Of a stretch of DNA of 64,000 bases, positions 8,651 through 16,596 are shown piece after piece. Position numbers and translations under genes: made by a program. The stretch's first letter is position 1, and each line of letters starts with the position of its first letter. The notes beneath the pieces were generated by a model. That model was not told the origin of the DNA, did not search any database, and saw only the letters and a program-made list of their open reading frames with translations. Location of the stretch: assembly GCA_031417395.1 (NCBI GenBank), contig JANOVM010000036.1, forward strand, positions 1 to 64,000, in the 5' to 3' direction. This DNA is from JADKIH01 sp031417395 (GTDB lineage Bacteria > Bacteroidota > Bacteroidia > AKYH767-A > 2013-40CM-41-45).

Positions 8651-10600
8651 ATGAAATTTTATTTATCGTTTATTGTAATTGTTTCAACGTTGAGCTTTTC
8701 CGGAAGTTCTCAACCCATTACTTTTCTTAAAACCTATAATGCAGGAAATTTTGGATATTCGGTTCGTGAAGTGAATGGAAATTCTTTGGTAGTGGCAGGT
8801 GGAACTGATTTTTATTACAACTTCAATTGGTTTAACATGTCTCCCATCGCTTCTACGAATATTCATTTAATTAAAACAACATCAGATGGAACATTGATCT
8901 TTGAAAAAATACTGGGCATCCCGGGTTCGCGAACAGTAGCGACATGGATGGAGCCCCTGGCAGATAGCGGATACATCATTACCGGACGAAGTAACCACGA
9001 AACCGTTTGGCCGCCCGACAGCAACGATATAATTTTGGTTAAAACAGATACAAGCGGAATCATAAAATGGTCTAAAGTATACGATACAGGTAAAGACGAA
9101 CTTGGCTTTTGTGTGCGCCCAACATTTGACGGTGGTTTTATTATTTCCGGTTTCCATGATGCCATGCCGTTTAGCCTGACAGGTGCGACTTATGCAATGC
9201 TGATCAAAACCGACCCTAACGGTACTAATCTTTGGGATAAAAAATATGAACTGGCTGTACGCGATCTCGATACGGGTGAACCATTTCCCTGGGTAGTTCG
9301 CCAGACTTCTGACAGCGGCTATGTTTTAGTTGGAACAACAGCAGGATCTCATGCTGCAGATGTATATGTGATCCGCACAAATGCTTCAGGTGATGTTATC
9401 TGGGCTAAGTCATACGAGCATGATAATACGATGATAAGCTTTTCAGTAGGACTTGATATTATCGAAAGTTCTTCAGGTGATTATATTATTGCCGGCAGCA
9501 TGGACAAGGATCAGTCACTGAATCAATATAACTACCCATATATTCTTAAAATAAACAGTACTGGAAGTATAATTGATGTAAAGTATTTTGATTCAGCACC
9601 ACCGCAAATTTTTCAGAGCGGCTTTTCATCCGTTGAGCAAACACCGGATGGTGGATTTTTCTTTACAGGAATGGGAGGTTACAGCGATTTTGGTATGCTT
9701 GCTCAGCTTCTTAAGACCGATGTGAATTTTAATGTGGAGTGGTCACGGACCTATTCCAACGACGGTGCTGCAACCGTGGGTTCACGCTCCGGACGAAGAA
9801 CAAGCGACGGCGGCTATATTTTTACCGGTAAAAAGGTGATGGCAGGGTCGATCCTTATGAAGACCGATAATTTCGGTTTAATTCCATGTAAAAATCCCGG
9901 ATCGTTGGTTGAGATGATTCCCGGTGTAATCGTTCAAAATCGTTTTCCATTAGCTTTATCAGGCATCAATATGAGTCCTGTTATAATGACCTCTCAACCG
10001 AATTTGACCGATACAACAACACTTTGTCCCGTTGGTGTTTCTACACTTCCTATTGAATTACTTTCTTTTACAGCATACAGGATTTTTGACAACAAGGTGA
10101 AACTGCAATGGAGAACAGCTACTGAAATAAATAACGATTATTTCATAATATGGAAAAGTACTGATGGTACTATTTTTTCTGAAGTAGGAAAAGTGGTGGG
10201 GGCCGGTCAGTCAAAAATTGTAAGAGACTATTCTTTAATCGATGAAAACCCCGGAACAGAAACTATAGTATATTACCGGCTTGAACAAGTAGATTTTGAT
10301 GGAAAGAAAAGTTTTTCAGAAGTCATACCGGTAAAAATCAATAACGACGATTTAACTGTTTTACAAGCAACAGCAGATTATCATCAGCAAACAGTTTCGT
10401 TATATTTGGAAAGTAAATACAAAAAAACTATTACATACACTTTTACAGATGTGCTTGGAAAGATTTATAAAAACAAATCCGCCCTTGCTGAGCAAGGTCT
10501 TCATTTTATTTCCATTGAATTACCATTTCTTCCAAAAGGGATTTACTTTATTTCTATCAGTGATGGTGTGAATGTGTACAAGAAAAAAATAATATACTAA
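8651..10600 (+). CDS. Secreted repeat protein with T9SS type A sorting domain
   Basis: Exported protein of 649 residues from the ATG at 8651. Upstream in-frame starts (GTG 8621, ATG 8636) exist, but the 8651 start gives a clean signal peptide (MKFYLSFIVIVSTLSFSGSSQ). The first ~430 residues carry about seven repeats of the type TSDGGYIFTGK / KTDxxGxxxW, a bladed propeller pattern common in Bacteroidota surface proteins. An Ig/FnIII-like segment follows (LLSFTAYRIFDNKVKLQWRTATE..NNDYFIIWKS), and a sorting domain ends the protein (VLGKIYKN to KKKIIY). No catalytic motif is seen. It is probably a surface or extracellular binding protein. Confidence 0.8.
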   Translation: MKFYLSFIVIVSTLSFSGSSQPITFLKTYNAGNFGYSVREVNGNSLVVAGGTDFYYNFNWFNMSPIASTNIHLIKTTSDGTLIFEKILGIPGSRTVATWMEPLADSGYIITGRSNHETVWPPDSNDIILVKTDTSGIIKWSKVYDTGKDELGFCVRPTFDGGFIISGFHDAMPFSLTGATYAMLIKTDPNGTNLWDKKYELAVRDLDTGEPFPWVVRQTSDSGYVLVGTTAGSHAADVYVIRTNASGDVIWAKSYEHDNTMISFSVGLDIIESSSGDYIIAGSMDKDQSLNQYNYPYILKINSTGSIIDVKYFDSAPPQIFQSGFSSVEQTPDGGFFFTGMGGYSDFGMLAQLLKTDVNFNVEWSRTYSNDGAATVGSRSGRRTSDGGYIFTGKKVMAGSILMKTDNFGLIPCKNPGSLVEMIPGVIVQNRFPLALSGINMSPVIMTSQPNLTDTTTLCPVGVSTLPIELLSFTAYRIFDNKVKLQWRTATEINNDYFIIWKSTDGTIFSEVGKVVGAGQSKIVRDYSLIDENPGTETIVYYRLEQVDFDGKKSFSEVIPVKINNDDLTVLQATADYHQQTVSLYLESKYKKTITYTFTDVLGKIYKNKSALAEQGLHFISIELPFLPKGIYFISISDGVNVYKKKIIY

Positions 10601-10621
10601 CACAGAGAGAATCGGATAATT

Positions 10622-11140
10622 CTAAATCTCCTTAACAGTTATTTTCAAAGAAGCTTTTAGCTTATAAACATTACCACTGTTATCTATTGATTCCTGTGCT
10701 TTAAAATCAATTGTGAGTTTATAAGAAGTTCCGCCATTGATATTGTTATCAATTTTCACTTTTAATTTATCAAAATCAGTTGAATCAAGAACTAACGGGT
10801 AATTAATACCACCGACAGTTACAGTATTCTGATTACCTATACTTAGCTGAAGCTGTGAAATATTTCCACCTACTAACTTGATTTTACCCAGAAAAGCCTG
10901 ATTAGTACTATTTAAAGTTAGCAGGTCAAAAACTCCATTTGTTACATTAAGTGAAACCCAGGAACCTGCTGTCTGTGAATAGATGGAAACTCCTTTCAAT
11001 TCAATTTTAATTTTATCATAGCTTAAAGCAGGAGCATCCTGAAGAAAAATTGAAACCTCTGCATCATCAACATTATCTTTTTTACACGATACAGATACCA
11101 TAAATATGAATACTATTGCGGATAGAGCTAATTTTTTCAT
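10622..11140 (-). CDS. DUF4382 lipoprotein
   Basis: A 172-residue protein with a signal peptide ending at VSVSCKKD, the typical Bacteroidota lipoprotein N-terminus (Cys19 followed by Lys-Lys-Asp). The rest fits DUF4382: AEVSIFLQDAPALSYDKIKIELKGVSIYS, then WVSLNVTNGVFDLLTL, then QLQLSIGNQNTVTVGG. The family is predicted to be an all-beta, transthyretin-like domain on the cell surface or in the periplasm; no activity is known. It is convergent with the preceding gene, the stop codons being 21 bp apart. Confidence 0.8.
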   Translation of the reverse strand: MKKLALSAIVFIFMVSVSCKKDNVDDAEVSIFLQDAPALSYDKIKIELKGVSIYSQTAGSWVSLNVTNGVFDLLTLNSTNQAFLGKIKLVGGNISQLQLSIGNQNTVTVGGINYPLVLDSTDFDKLKVKIDNNINGGTSYKLTIDFKAQESIDNSGNVYKLKASLKITVKEI

Positions 11141-11302
11141 TATTTTCTTATTAGATTAATGTGTAAAAGTGAATTTTTATTTATTATAAATCTTGTTGTT
11201 ATGGTGAATTTTAGTGTAGTTTTTAAAAAATTTGTATTTAATAGTCAGAATATTTTGTTCTCTGAAAAACCAGAAGTTTATAAGTTTATTCAATCCAGGC
11301 TA

Positions 11303-12568
11303 TTACAGCCTAACACCAATCACCAACACATCATCTACCTGTTCATTATTACCTTTCCATTTTTCAAATACACTTTTCAAAAACTTTTTTTGATCGGCCA
11401 TGCTAAGATGCTGTATGGAAAGTAATATTTCCTTAAATTTTTTAGTCATTAATTTTTTCCCGTCTATACCGCCAAATTGATCGGCAAAACCATCGGTAAA
11501 AATATAAAAGGTGTCGTTTTTCTCAAGAAATACTTCATGCGTTTTAAAATTTTCTTCATGCACTATTTGCAAGCCACCGACAGGGAATTTGTCCGGAGGG
11601 CAAATCAGAATTTCATTGTTCCGAATAAGCCACAAAGGTCTGTTCGCACCTGCATATTGTAAAATATTTTTTTTAAAGTCAACCTTGCAAACGGCCACGT
11701 CCATGCCATCGGTCGAATCACTGTTTCTCTGATTCAGTGTTTTGATGACCTCTTCTTTAAGACAGTCTAAAATTTTTCCCGGATCAGTAATCTTTTTTTC
11801 ATTGACAATTTGTGTCAGGAGAGAATTGCCTACAACACTTAAGAATGCTCCGGTTACGCCATGTCCTGTACAATCTGCAGCGATAATAATAGCACTTTCT
11901 CTGTCATGGAAAAATGAATAGTAATCACCACTTACAATATCTTTTGGCATATACAGCGCAAAAGATTGCGGAAAGGAATTGAAAATTGTTTTATCATCAG
12001 GAAGAATGGCGGTTTGAATTCTCCTTGCATAATTTACATTATCCGTTATCTCACGATTCTTAATGGTAATTTCTTCATTCTTGACTTTAAGTTCTTTCGT
12101 TCGTTCATCAACCAGCCTTGAAAGTTCGGCTTCGCGTGTTTTCAGCTGATTGATGATGGATTCATTTTGACCTCTAAGTCTTTTAGTCAGAGCACTAACT
12201 ATCTTTTTGGCCACTTCAGGCTGACTTTGAAGCAAGCCAAAAAATAATTCCCTGCTAATGGAAATAATTTCCAAATAGCCCACAGCGGTAACAGACATGG
12301 AGCGCGGCGCAGCGTCCAGAAGAGAAAACTCACCGAAAAAATTACCGGTTTCCATGTATGCAACAACATGCTCACCATCGTGGATTTTTACCTTTCCGTT
12401 TGCAATTACGAACATAGAATCGCCGTCTTCACCCTTGTGGATAATAGGCGTATCCGGATTGAAAGTAATTATTTTCAGTCTGCCCGCAAATTCATTTAAT
12501 AAATCCTCGGGTATGTCTTTGAAAATTTCAATATGAAGAAGTAATTCCTTGATGGTTTGTTTGGTCAT
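11303..12568 (-). CDS. Cyclic-nucleotide-binding SpoIIE-family PP2C phosphatase
   Basis: A 421-residue cytoplasmic signalling protein. Residues of about 10-120 form a cNMP-binding domain (IHKGEDGDSMFVIANGKVKI, then GNFFGEFSLLDAAPRSMSVTA, the phosphate-binding cassette with GE...PRS). A coiled coil spans ~130-180. The C-terminal half is a SpoIIE/PP2C phosphatase: GDYYSF, ADCTGHGVTGAFLS and TDGFADQFGG supply metal-binding Asp residues. Such proteins dephosphorylate phospho-Ser/Thr anti-anti-sigma factors (STAS) or similar targets in response to ligand binding; no STAS or HPK gene is adjacent. The catalytic half is strikingly similar to the 7TM phosphatase at 41323-43497. Confidence 0.88.
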   Translation of the reverse strand: MTKQTIKELLLHIEIFKDIPEDLLNEFAGRLKIITFNPDTPIIHKGEDGDSMFVIANGKVKIHDGEHVVAYMETGNFFGEFSLLDAAPRSMSVTAVGYLEIISISRELFFGLLQSQPEVAKKIVSALTKRLRGQNESIINQLKTREAELSRLVDERTKELKVKNEEITIKNREITDNVNYARRIQTAILPDDKTIFNSFPQSFALYMPKDIVSGDYYSFFHDRESAIIIAADCTGHGVTGAFLSVVGNSLLTQIVNEKKITDPGKILDCLKEEVIKTLNQRNSDSTDGMDVAVCKVDFKKNILQYAGANRPLWLIRNNEILICPPDKFPVGGLQIVHEENFKTHEVFLEKNDTFYIFTDGFADQFGGIDGKKLMTKKFKEILLSIQHLSMADQKKFLKSVFEKWKGNNEQVDDVLVIGVRL

Positions 12569-12587
12569 CTAAAAGATCTTGTTGCGC

Positions 12588-12595
12588 CAAAGTTA
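12588..12595 (-). promoter_or_regulatory. Bacteroidota-type -7 promoter box upstream of the cNMP phosphatase gene
   Basis: On the minus strand this reads TAACTTTG, an exact match to TAnnTTTG, the -7 element of the Bacteroidota housekeeping sigma factor. It lies 19-26 bp upstream of the start codon, implying a short leader. No good TTTG -33 element is visible. Confidence 0.4.
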
Positions 12596-12661
12596 AGATT
12601 TTCCCGGTGTTGATCCTTAGATTATATAAATGTTATCAAATTTATCAATGAATGATTTTGA

Positions 12662-12708
12662 TAAAAAAGAGCCGGCACTTACAATTTTAATTAATTGTAA
12701 GTGCCGGC
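12662..12708 (-). terminator. Rho-independent terminator of the M4 protease gene
   Basis: A perfect 16-bp stem (12671-12686 with 12693-12708) with a 6-nt loop. On the minus strand it is followed directly by TCTTTTTTAT. It begins 16 bp after the stop codon of the gene at 12725. It may also stop antisense reading from the right; on the plus strand no T-run follows, so it is directional. Confidence 0.92.
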
Positions 12709-12724
12709 GTTTATGGCTAAAATA

Positions 12725-15700
12725 TTATTGTTTTATCAGTTTAAAAGTATTAGAGTTTCCAATTGTGTCAATGATTCGCAGAAAATAAATGCCTGCAGGC
12801 TGTCTTGAAATATTCAATTGAATAGCATCATCGGATTCAATCTTCATTTCCTGAATCCTTTCACCGGTCATACTAAAAACTTCGTAATAACTTGCATAGG
12901 ATTTGTCTTCCATTTCAATGGTAAAATTACCATCCGATGGATTCGGATAAACTGAAATGCCGGCTCCTTCAATTGTTTTCTTCTCCGTTGTTACAGAAGG
13001 CTCATCTGCAGAAAACGCTGTAGGTGAAGTGAGATTTACAAAATAATCTTCTGTTTCTCCTCTATAAGTTGTTAAGCACAGACTTAATGTTAAACCGGAT
13101 ACTTCTCTAAGCATCACTACTCGCAAACCGGTAACGCCGGGAGAAGCGCCGGGAGGAACATTCAATGTGAAATTATAAATATTTCCATTGGCAAGCGTGG
13201 AAGTACCTACAACTTTTTCGCCAACATCTGCAAAACTTCCATTACGATTCAGATCAATATAAATGGCATACAATTGTTTTTTTGTAGATCCGGAGAAACC
13301 TGCACTGATTTGCCCGGCATTTCCTGTTGAGCCTATAACTAGGTTAGTAGTTAAACCTGTATGTATATAACCTCCGATTTCTCTGGAAGACCCACGTGCC
13401 AGTGCACCTAAACTAAAGTAGTCAATCCATTCGTTGTTGTTGTTGCCGGAAGAAATACAATAGGTAGTGAAATTTTGAGTTGAGGTGTACGGACTAGTTC
13501 CGATTGTACAATTTGTACGTACTCTGTAATTGTATCCGGTATTCGCTGTTAATCCCGTAAAGGTGTAAGAGGTAGTTGTTATTCCCGGTATATCAGTAAA
13601 TGTCGTTGCAGCAGCAGTTTTATACTGCAGTGTATAGGAAACAGCACCCGGTACTGCAGCCCAGGTAATTTTTGCACCATTTGTTTTTACCTCTGTTGCA
13701 GCTAATAATGAAGGAGCGGCGGAGCATAAGGTTGTAAAAGATCCTTGTATGTAGCTGCTGTTAAAATTATAGCAGCGCTGCCTTATTTGACACAAGTAAT
13801 TTTTTCCTGCCAATAAACCTGATAATAAAACGGTCGTACTTGCTGTGGTTGTGGCATAGGTCCAGGAGGCTGCAGTGGATAATTTGTAATATACTTCATA
13901 CCCAAAAATTGAATTAGCACCAGATGATGCCCATGTTACCGTTGCTGATGAAGAAGTAATCCCTGAAAAAGATATGGATACCGGAGCAGGACACGGTGTT
14001 GATATTGTTGATACTGAATAGTTGCTTAAATTATCTGCGCATTCGGCACGAACACGCCAGTCGAGGTTCATGCCTGACATAAAACCAACAATAGACAAGG
14101 AATCATTTGTAATATATTCATCTCTGTCAGCGCCATTCCAGCTGCCATATGGCCATTTTATTTGTACACGGTATCTTACTGCTCCCGGTACTTCATTCCA
14201 GGTAAGCATCGTTGTAAGTCCGGGAAGGTAACTTACATTTATACCTGTTGGTGTTCCGCATGAAGCAGCATCGGTGAGAAATTGTGATTGTGCATACGCA
14301 CTTGTATCAAAACTGCATTCTGATTCAATTCTCCATAAGTATAATGTATTGTTGGCAAGGCCTGAAAGTGTTTTAGAATTAGTGGTAACCCATCCTGAAT
14401 CAATCCAGTTAATGTCAAGAGGCCCCTTAAACTCTACATGATATCTTTGAGCATAAGAAGAATGGTCCCATTCCAGAACCACTGTAGTTCCATTGACAGT
14501 AGCACCCAGGTTGCCCGGTATGCCGCATTCAGGCGCTAATGTTGAAAACTGAGCAAAACTATAATTAGCGGAACAACTACTTTTTACCCGCCAGTCGTAT
14601 GCTGTTGTTGATGTGAGTCCGGACAATGAAACATGAGTAGATGTAGTACCGCCAAAATTAATCCATGTAGCACTTGAGTGAAGCTTGTAATCGACCAGGT
14701 AATAAACTGCTCCGGGTGTAGGATCCCAATTTAATTGAGCTGAAAATTCAGAGAGATTTGATTCAATCAGGCCTGTAACATCAGCGCAAGTTGGAGCATA
14801 CAAACCAACTGCTGTCCATGCATTAGCTGTCTGAATAGCCTGAGGGCTTCCGGGACCAAACAAATTTGAAGCTGCCTGAATTCCGAGAATACGAGCATCA
14901 GCATAGGTTGATGTTGAAATCAGATAGGATGTATTTAACAAGTATGCTATTGCAGCTGCATTCGTCATTCCTATGCCTGTCACTGAGTAAGCGACGCCAT
15001 GATCGTTAGTTCCGGATCCGCCGTTTACAAGTAGGTAAAACCAATAATTTAGAACTCCGCTGTTCGTGTGCACACCGCCCTCATCACCGGAGCCGGTATA
15101 CCAGGAGGTTCCCAAATAAGTGTCAGGATGAGAATAAGTGTTTGGATTACTCATGCTGCGGATCGGATAAAAGTCACCGCCAATTATCCAGTCAGCACTT
15201 CCCGGCCGTGAATACCATTCAATTGCTGTTCCAAAAATATCGCTGAAGCCTTCATTCATTGCGCCGCTTTCGTAGGAATAAACGAGGTTTGAAGTGCGTT
15301 CGGTTACGCCATGTGTAATTTCATGTCCGCATACATCCAGAGCCGTTAATGGCTTATAACCATTTGTAGAACTTCCATCACCGTATGTCATGCGCGTACC
15401 ATCCCAAAATGCATTAAAATAATTTGAACTGTAATGCACATAACTATTTAAAGGGAACCCTGCATTATCAATACTGTTTCTGTTATGTTTTATTAAATAA
15501 TAATCATAGGTTTTTTCTGTTCCCCAATGGGCATCGGTTGCATATTCATCCTGGTTTACATTGATATTGTTCCAGTTATTGTCTAAATCGGTAAAATCGA
15601 CGGCTACACTGTAATTTACACCTTTCTGAAGGTTGTAAGTATTAATAATACCATTTCCCGTGCCTCTGTTAATTTCTTTTAGCCTGTATAAAGAACCTGT

Positions 15701-16429
15701 ATAATCAGTAACAATAATCTGTGTGCCGCTATAAGCAGTAATTGCTGTACCTGTGGCATTCGATTCTCTTATAAGGTTTCTTTTTCCCAATACATTTCCT
15801 GTTTGAGCATCCACAAAAACAAACTGACGACTCATTGGTTTATTAGCATAAATGTCGAACTTATAGGCAAGACGAAGTGCTGAAGGTGTCAGTTCATTTT
15901 CACCACTGTAATACACTAAATCTGCTTTTGGATAAAAAGTCGCATTTGGATTGTTTTGTTCCTTTTTTAGAAAATCTTCTTCGTCTTTATTTTCCCATTT
16001 GAACTCTTCTGCACCAACAAATTCAGTTGCTTTTAGAAGCGCAGCTTTAGCTTTAAGCATTGGTTTGGATTTCAGATCAGCAGGAAACGTTTTAACTAAT
16101 TTACCATTTTGACTTATGACTTTTCCATTTTTAGCATGTACTATCCAAGAGGCATTTTCTATAAGAATGCCGTTGGAGTTTTGGCTGTATCGATAATGTT
16201 CTGTTCCGGTCAGATCTTTCTCTACTTGATTTAAAATAACATTATTCAATAATACATTCTCTCCTTTTTCATCCGTTAAGGTTAATACGTCCTTTCGAAA
16301 AGCAGGCTGCTTGTCGTTATATTGAAATACAGTTGGCCAAAGTCCTTCCGTTACTGAATTTGTAACCTGGGCTTGTAATGAAGTAATCAAACAAAAAATA
16401 AACAGGCTGTTAATTAGAAGTCTTTTCAT
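12725..16429 (-). CDS. M4 family (thermolysin-type) metalloprotease with FnIII repeats and T9SS sorting domain
   Basis: Secreted zinc endopeptidase of 1234 residues. Order: signal peptide (1-20), propeptide of the FTP/PepSY type (~30-220), M4 catalytic domain (~240-545), about six fibronectin III-like repeats (~550-1010, repeated W-x-x-x-P/S-x-A-x-x-Y and L-x-x-x-T-x-Y patterns), a GEVED domain (~1030-1130, ending in RGETEDYFVNL), and a type A T9SS tail (ISVYPNPSDGNFTIE). Zinc ligands are HEITH at 369-373 and Glu of MNEGFSDIFG about 20 residues later, so the active site looks intact. It would degrade extracellular proteins for nutrition; the FnIII repeats probably bind substrate. A perfect terminator follows the gene. 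Confidence 0.95.
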   Translation of the reverse strand: MKRLLINSLFIFCLITSLQAQVTNSVTEGLWPTVFQYNDKQPAFRKDVLTLTDEKGENVLLNNVILNQVEKDLTGTEHYRYSQNSNGILIENASWIVHAKNGKVISQNGKLVKTFPADLKSKPMLKAKAALLKATEFVGAEEFKWENKDEEDFLKKEQNNPNATFYPKADLVYYSGENELTPSALRLAYKFDIYANKPMSRQFVFVDAQTGNVLGKRNLIRESNATGTAITAYSGTQIIVTDYTGSLYRLKEINRGTGNGIINTYNLQKGVNYSVAVDFTDLDNNWNNINVNQDEYATDAHWGTEKTYDYYLIKHNRNSIDNAGFPLNSYVHYSSNYFNAFWDGTRMTYGDGSSTNGYKPLTALDVCGHEITHGVTERTSNLVYSYESGAMNEGFSDIFGTAIEWYSRPGSADWIIGGDFYPIRSMSNPNTYSHPDTYLGTSWYTGSGDEGGVHTNSGVLNYWFYLLVNGGSGTNDHGVAYSVTGIGMTNAAAIAYLLNTSYLISTSTYADARILGIQAASNLFGPGSPQAIQTANAWTAVGLYAPTCADVTGLIESNLSEFSAQLNWDPTPGAVYYLVDYKLHSSATWINFGGTTSTHVSLSGLTSTTAYDWRVKSSCSANYSFAQFSTLAPECGIPGNLGATVNGTTVVLEWDHSSYAQRYHVEFKGPLDINWIDSGWVTTNSKTLSGLANNTLYLWRIESECSFDTSAYAQSQFLTDAASCGTPTGINVSYLPGLTTMLTWNEVPGAVRYRVQIKWPYGSWNGADRDEYITNDSLSIVGFMSGMNLDWRVRAECADNLSNYSVSTISTPCPAPVSISFSGITSSSATVTWASSGANSIFGYEVYYKLSTAASWTYATTTASTTVLLSGLLAGKNYLCQIRQRCYNFNSSYIQGSFTTLCSAAPSLLAATEVKTNGAKITWAAVPGAVSYTLQYKTAAATTFTDIPGITTTSYTFTGLTANTGYNYRVRTNCTIGTSPYTSTQNFTTYCISSGNNNNEWIDYFSLGALARGSSREIGGYIHTGLTTNLVIGSTGNAGQISAGFSGSTKKQLYAIYIDLNRNGSFADVGEKVVGTSTLANGNIYNFTLNVPPGASPGVTGLRVVMLREVSGLTLSLCLTTYRGETEDYFVNLTSPTAFSADEPSVTTEKKTIEGAGISVYPNPSDGNFTIEMEDKSYASYYEVFSMTGERIQEMKIESDDAIQLNISRQPAGIYFLRIIDTIGNSNTFKLIKQ

Positions 16430-16596
16430 AAAAATGGTTTTTAAATTAAATAATTATTTATTTGCCAAAAATTACAGATGTCCTATAATTTTTCTCTAAT
16501 TTATTTTAATTCACTATTATATATACAGGAAAACATATAAACGGTAAAACAAACGATACAAACGGAGGGAAGAAACCTTTTAACGGTTTTGAAAAG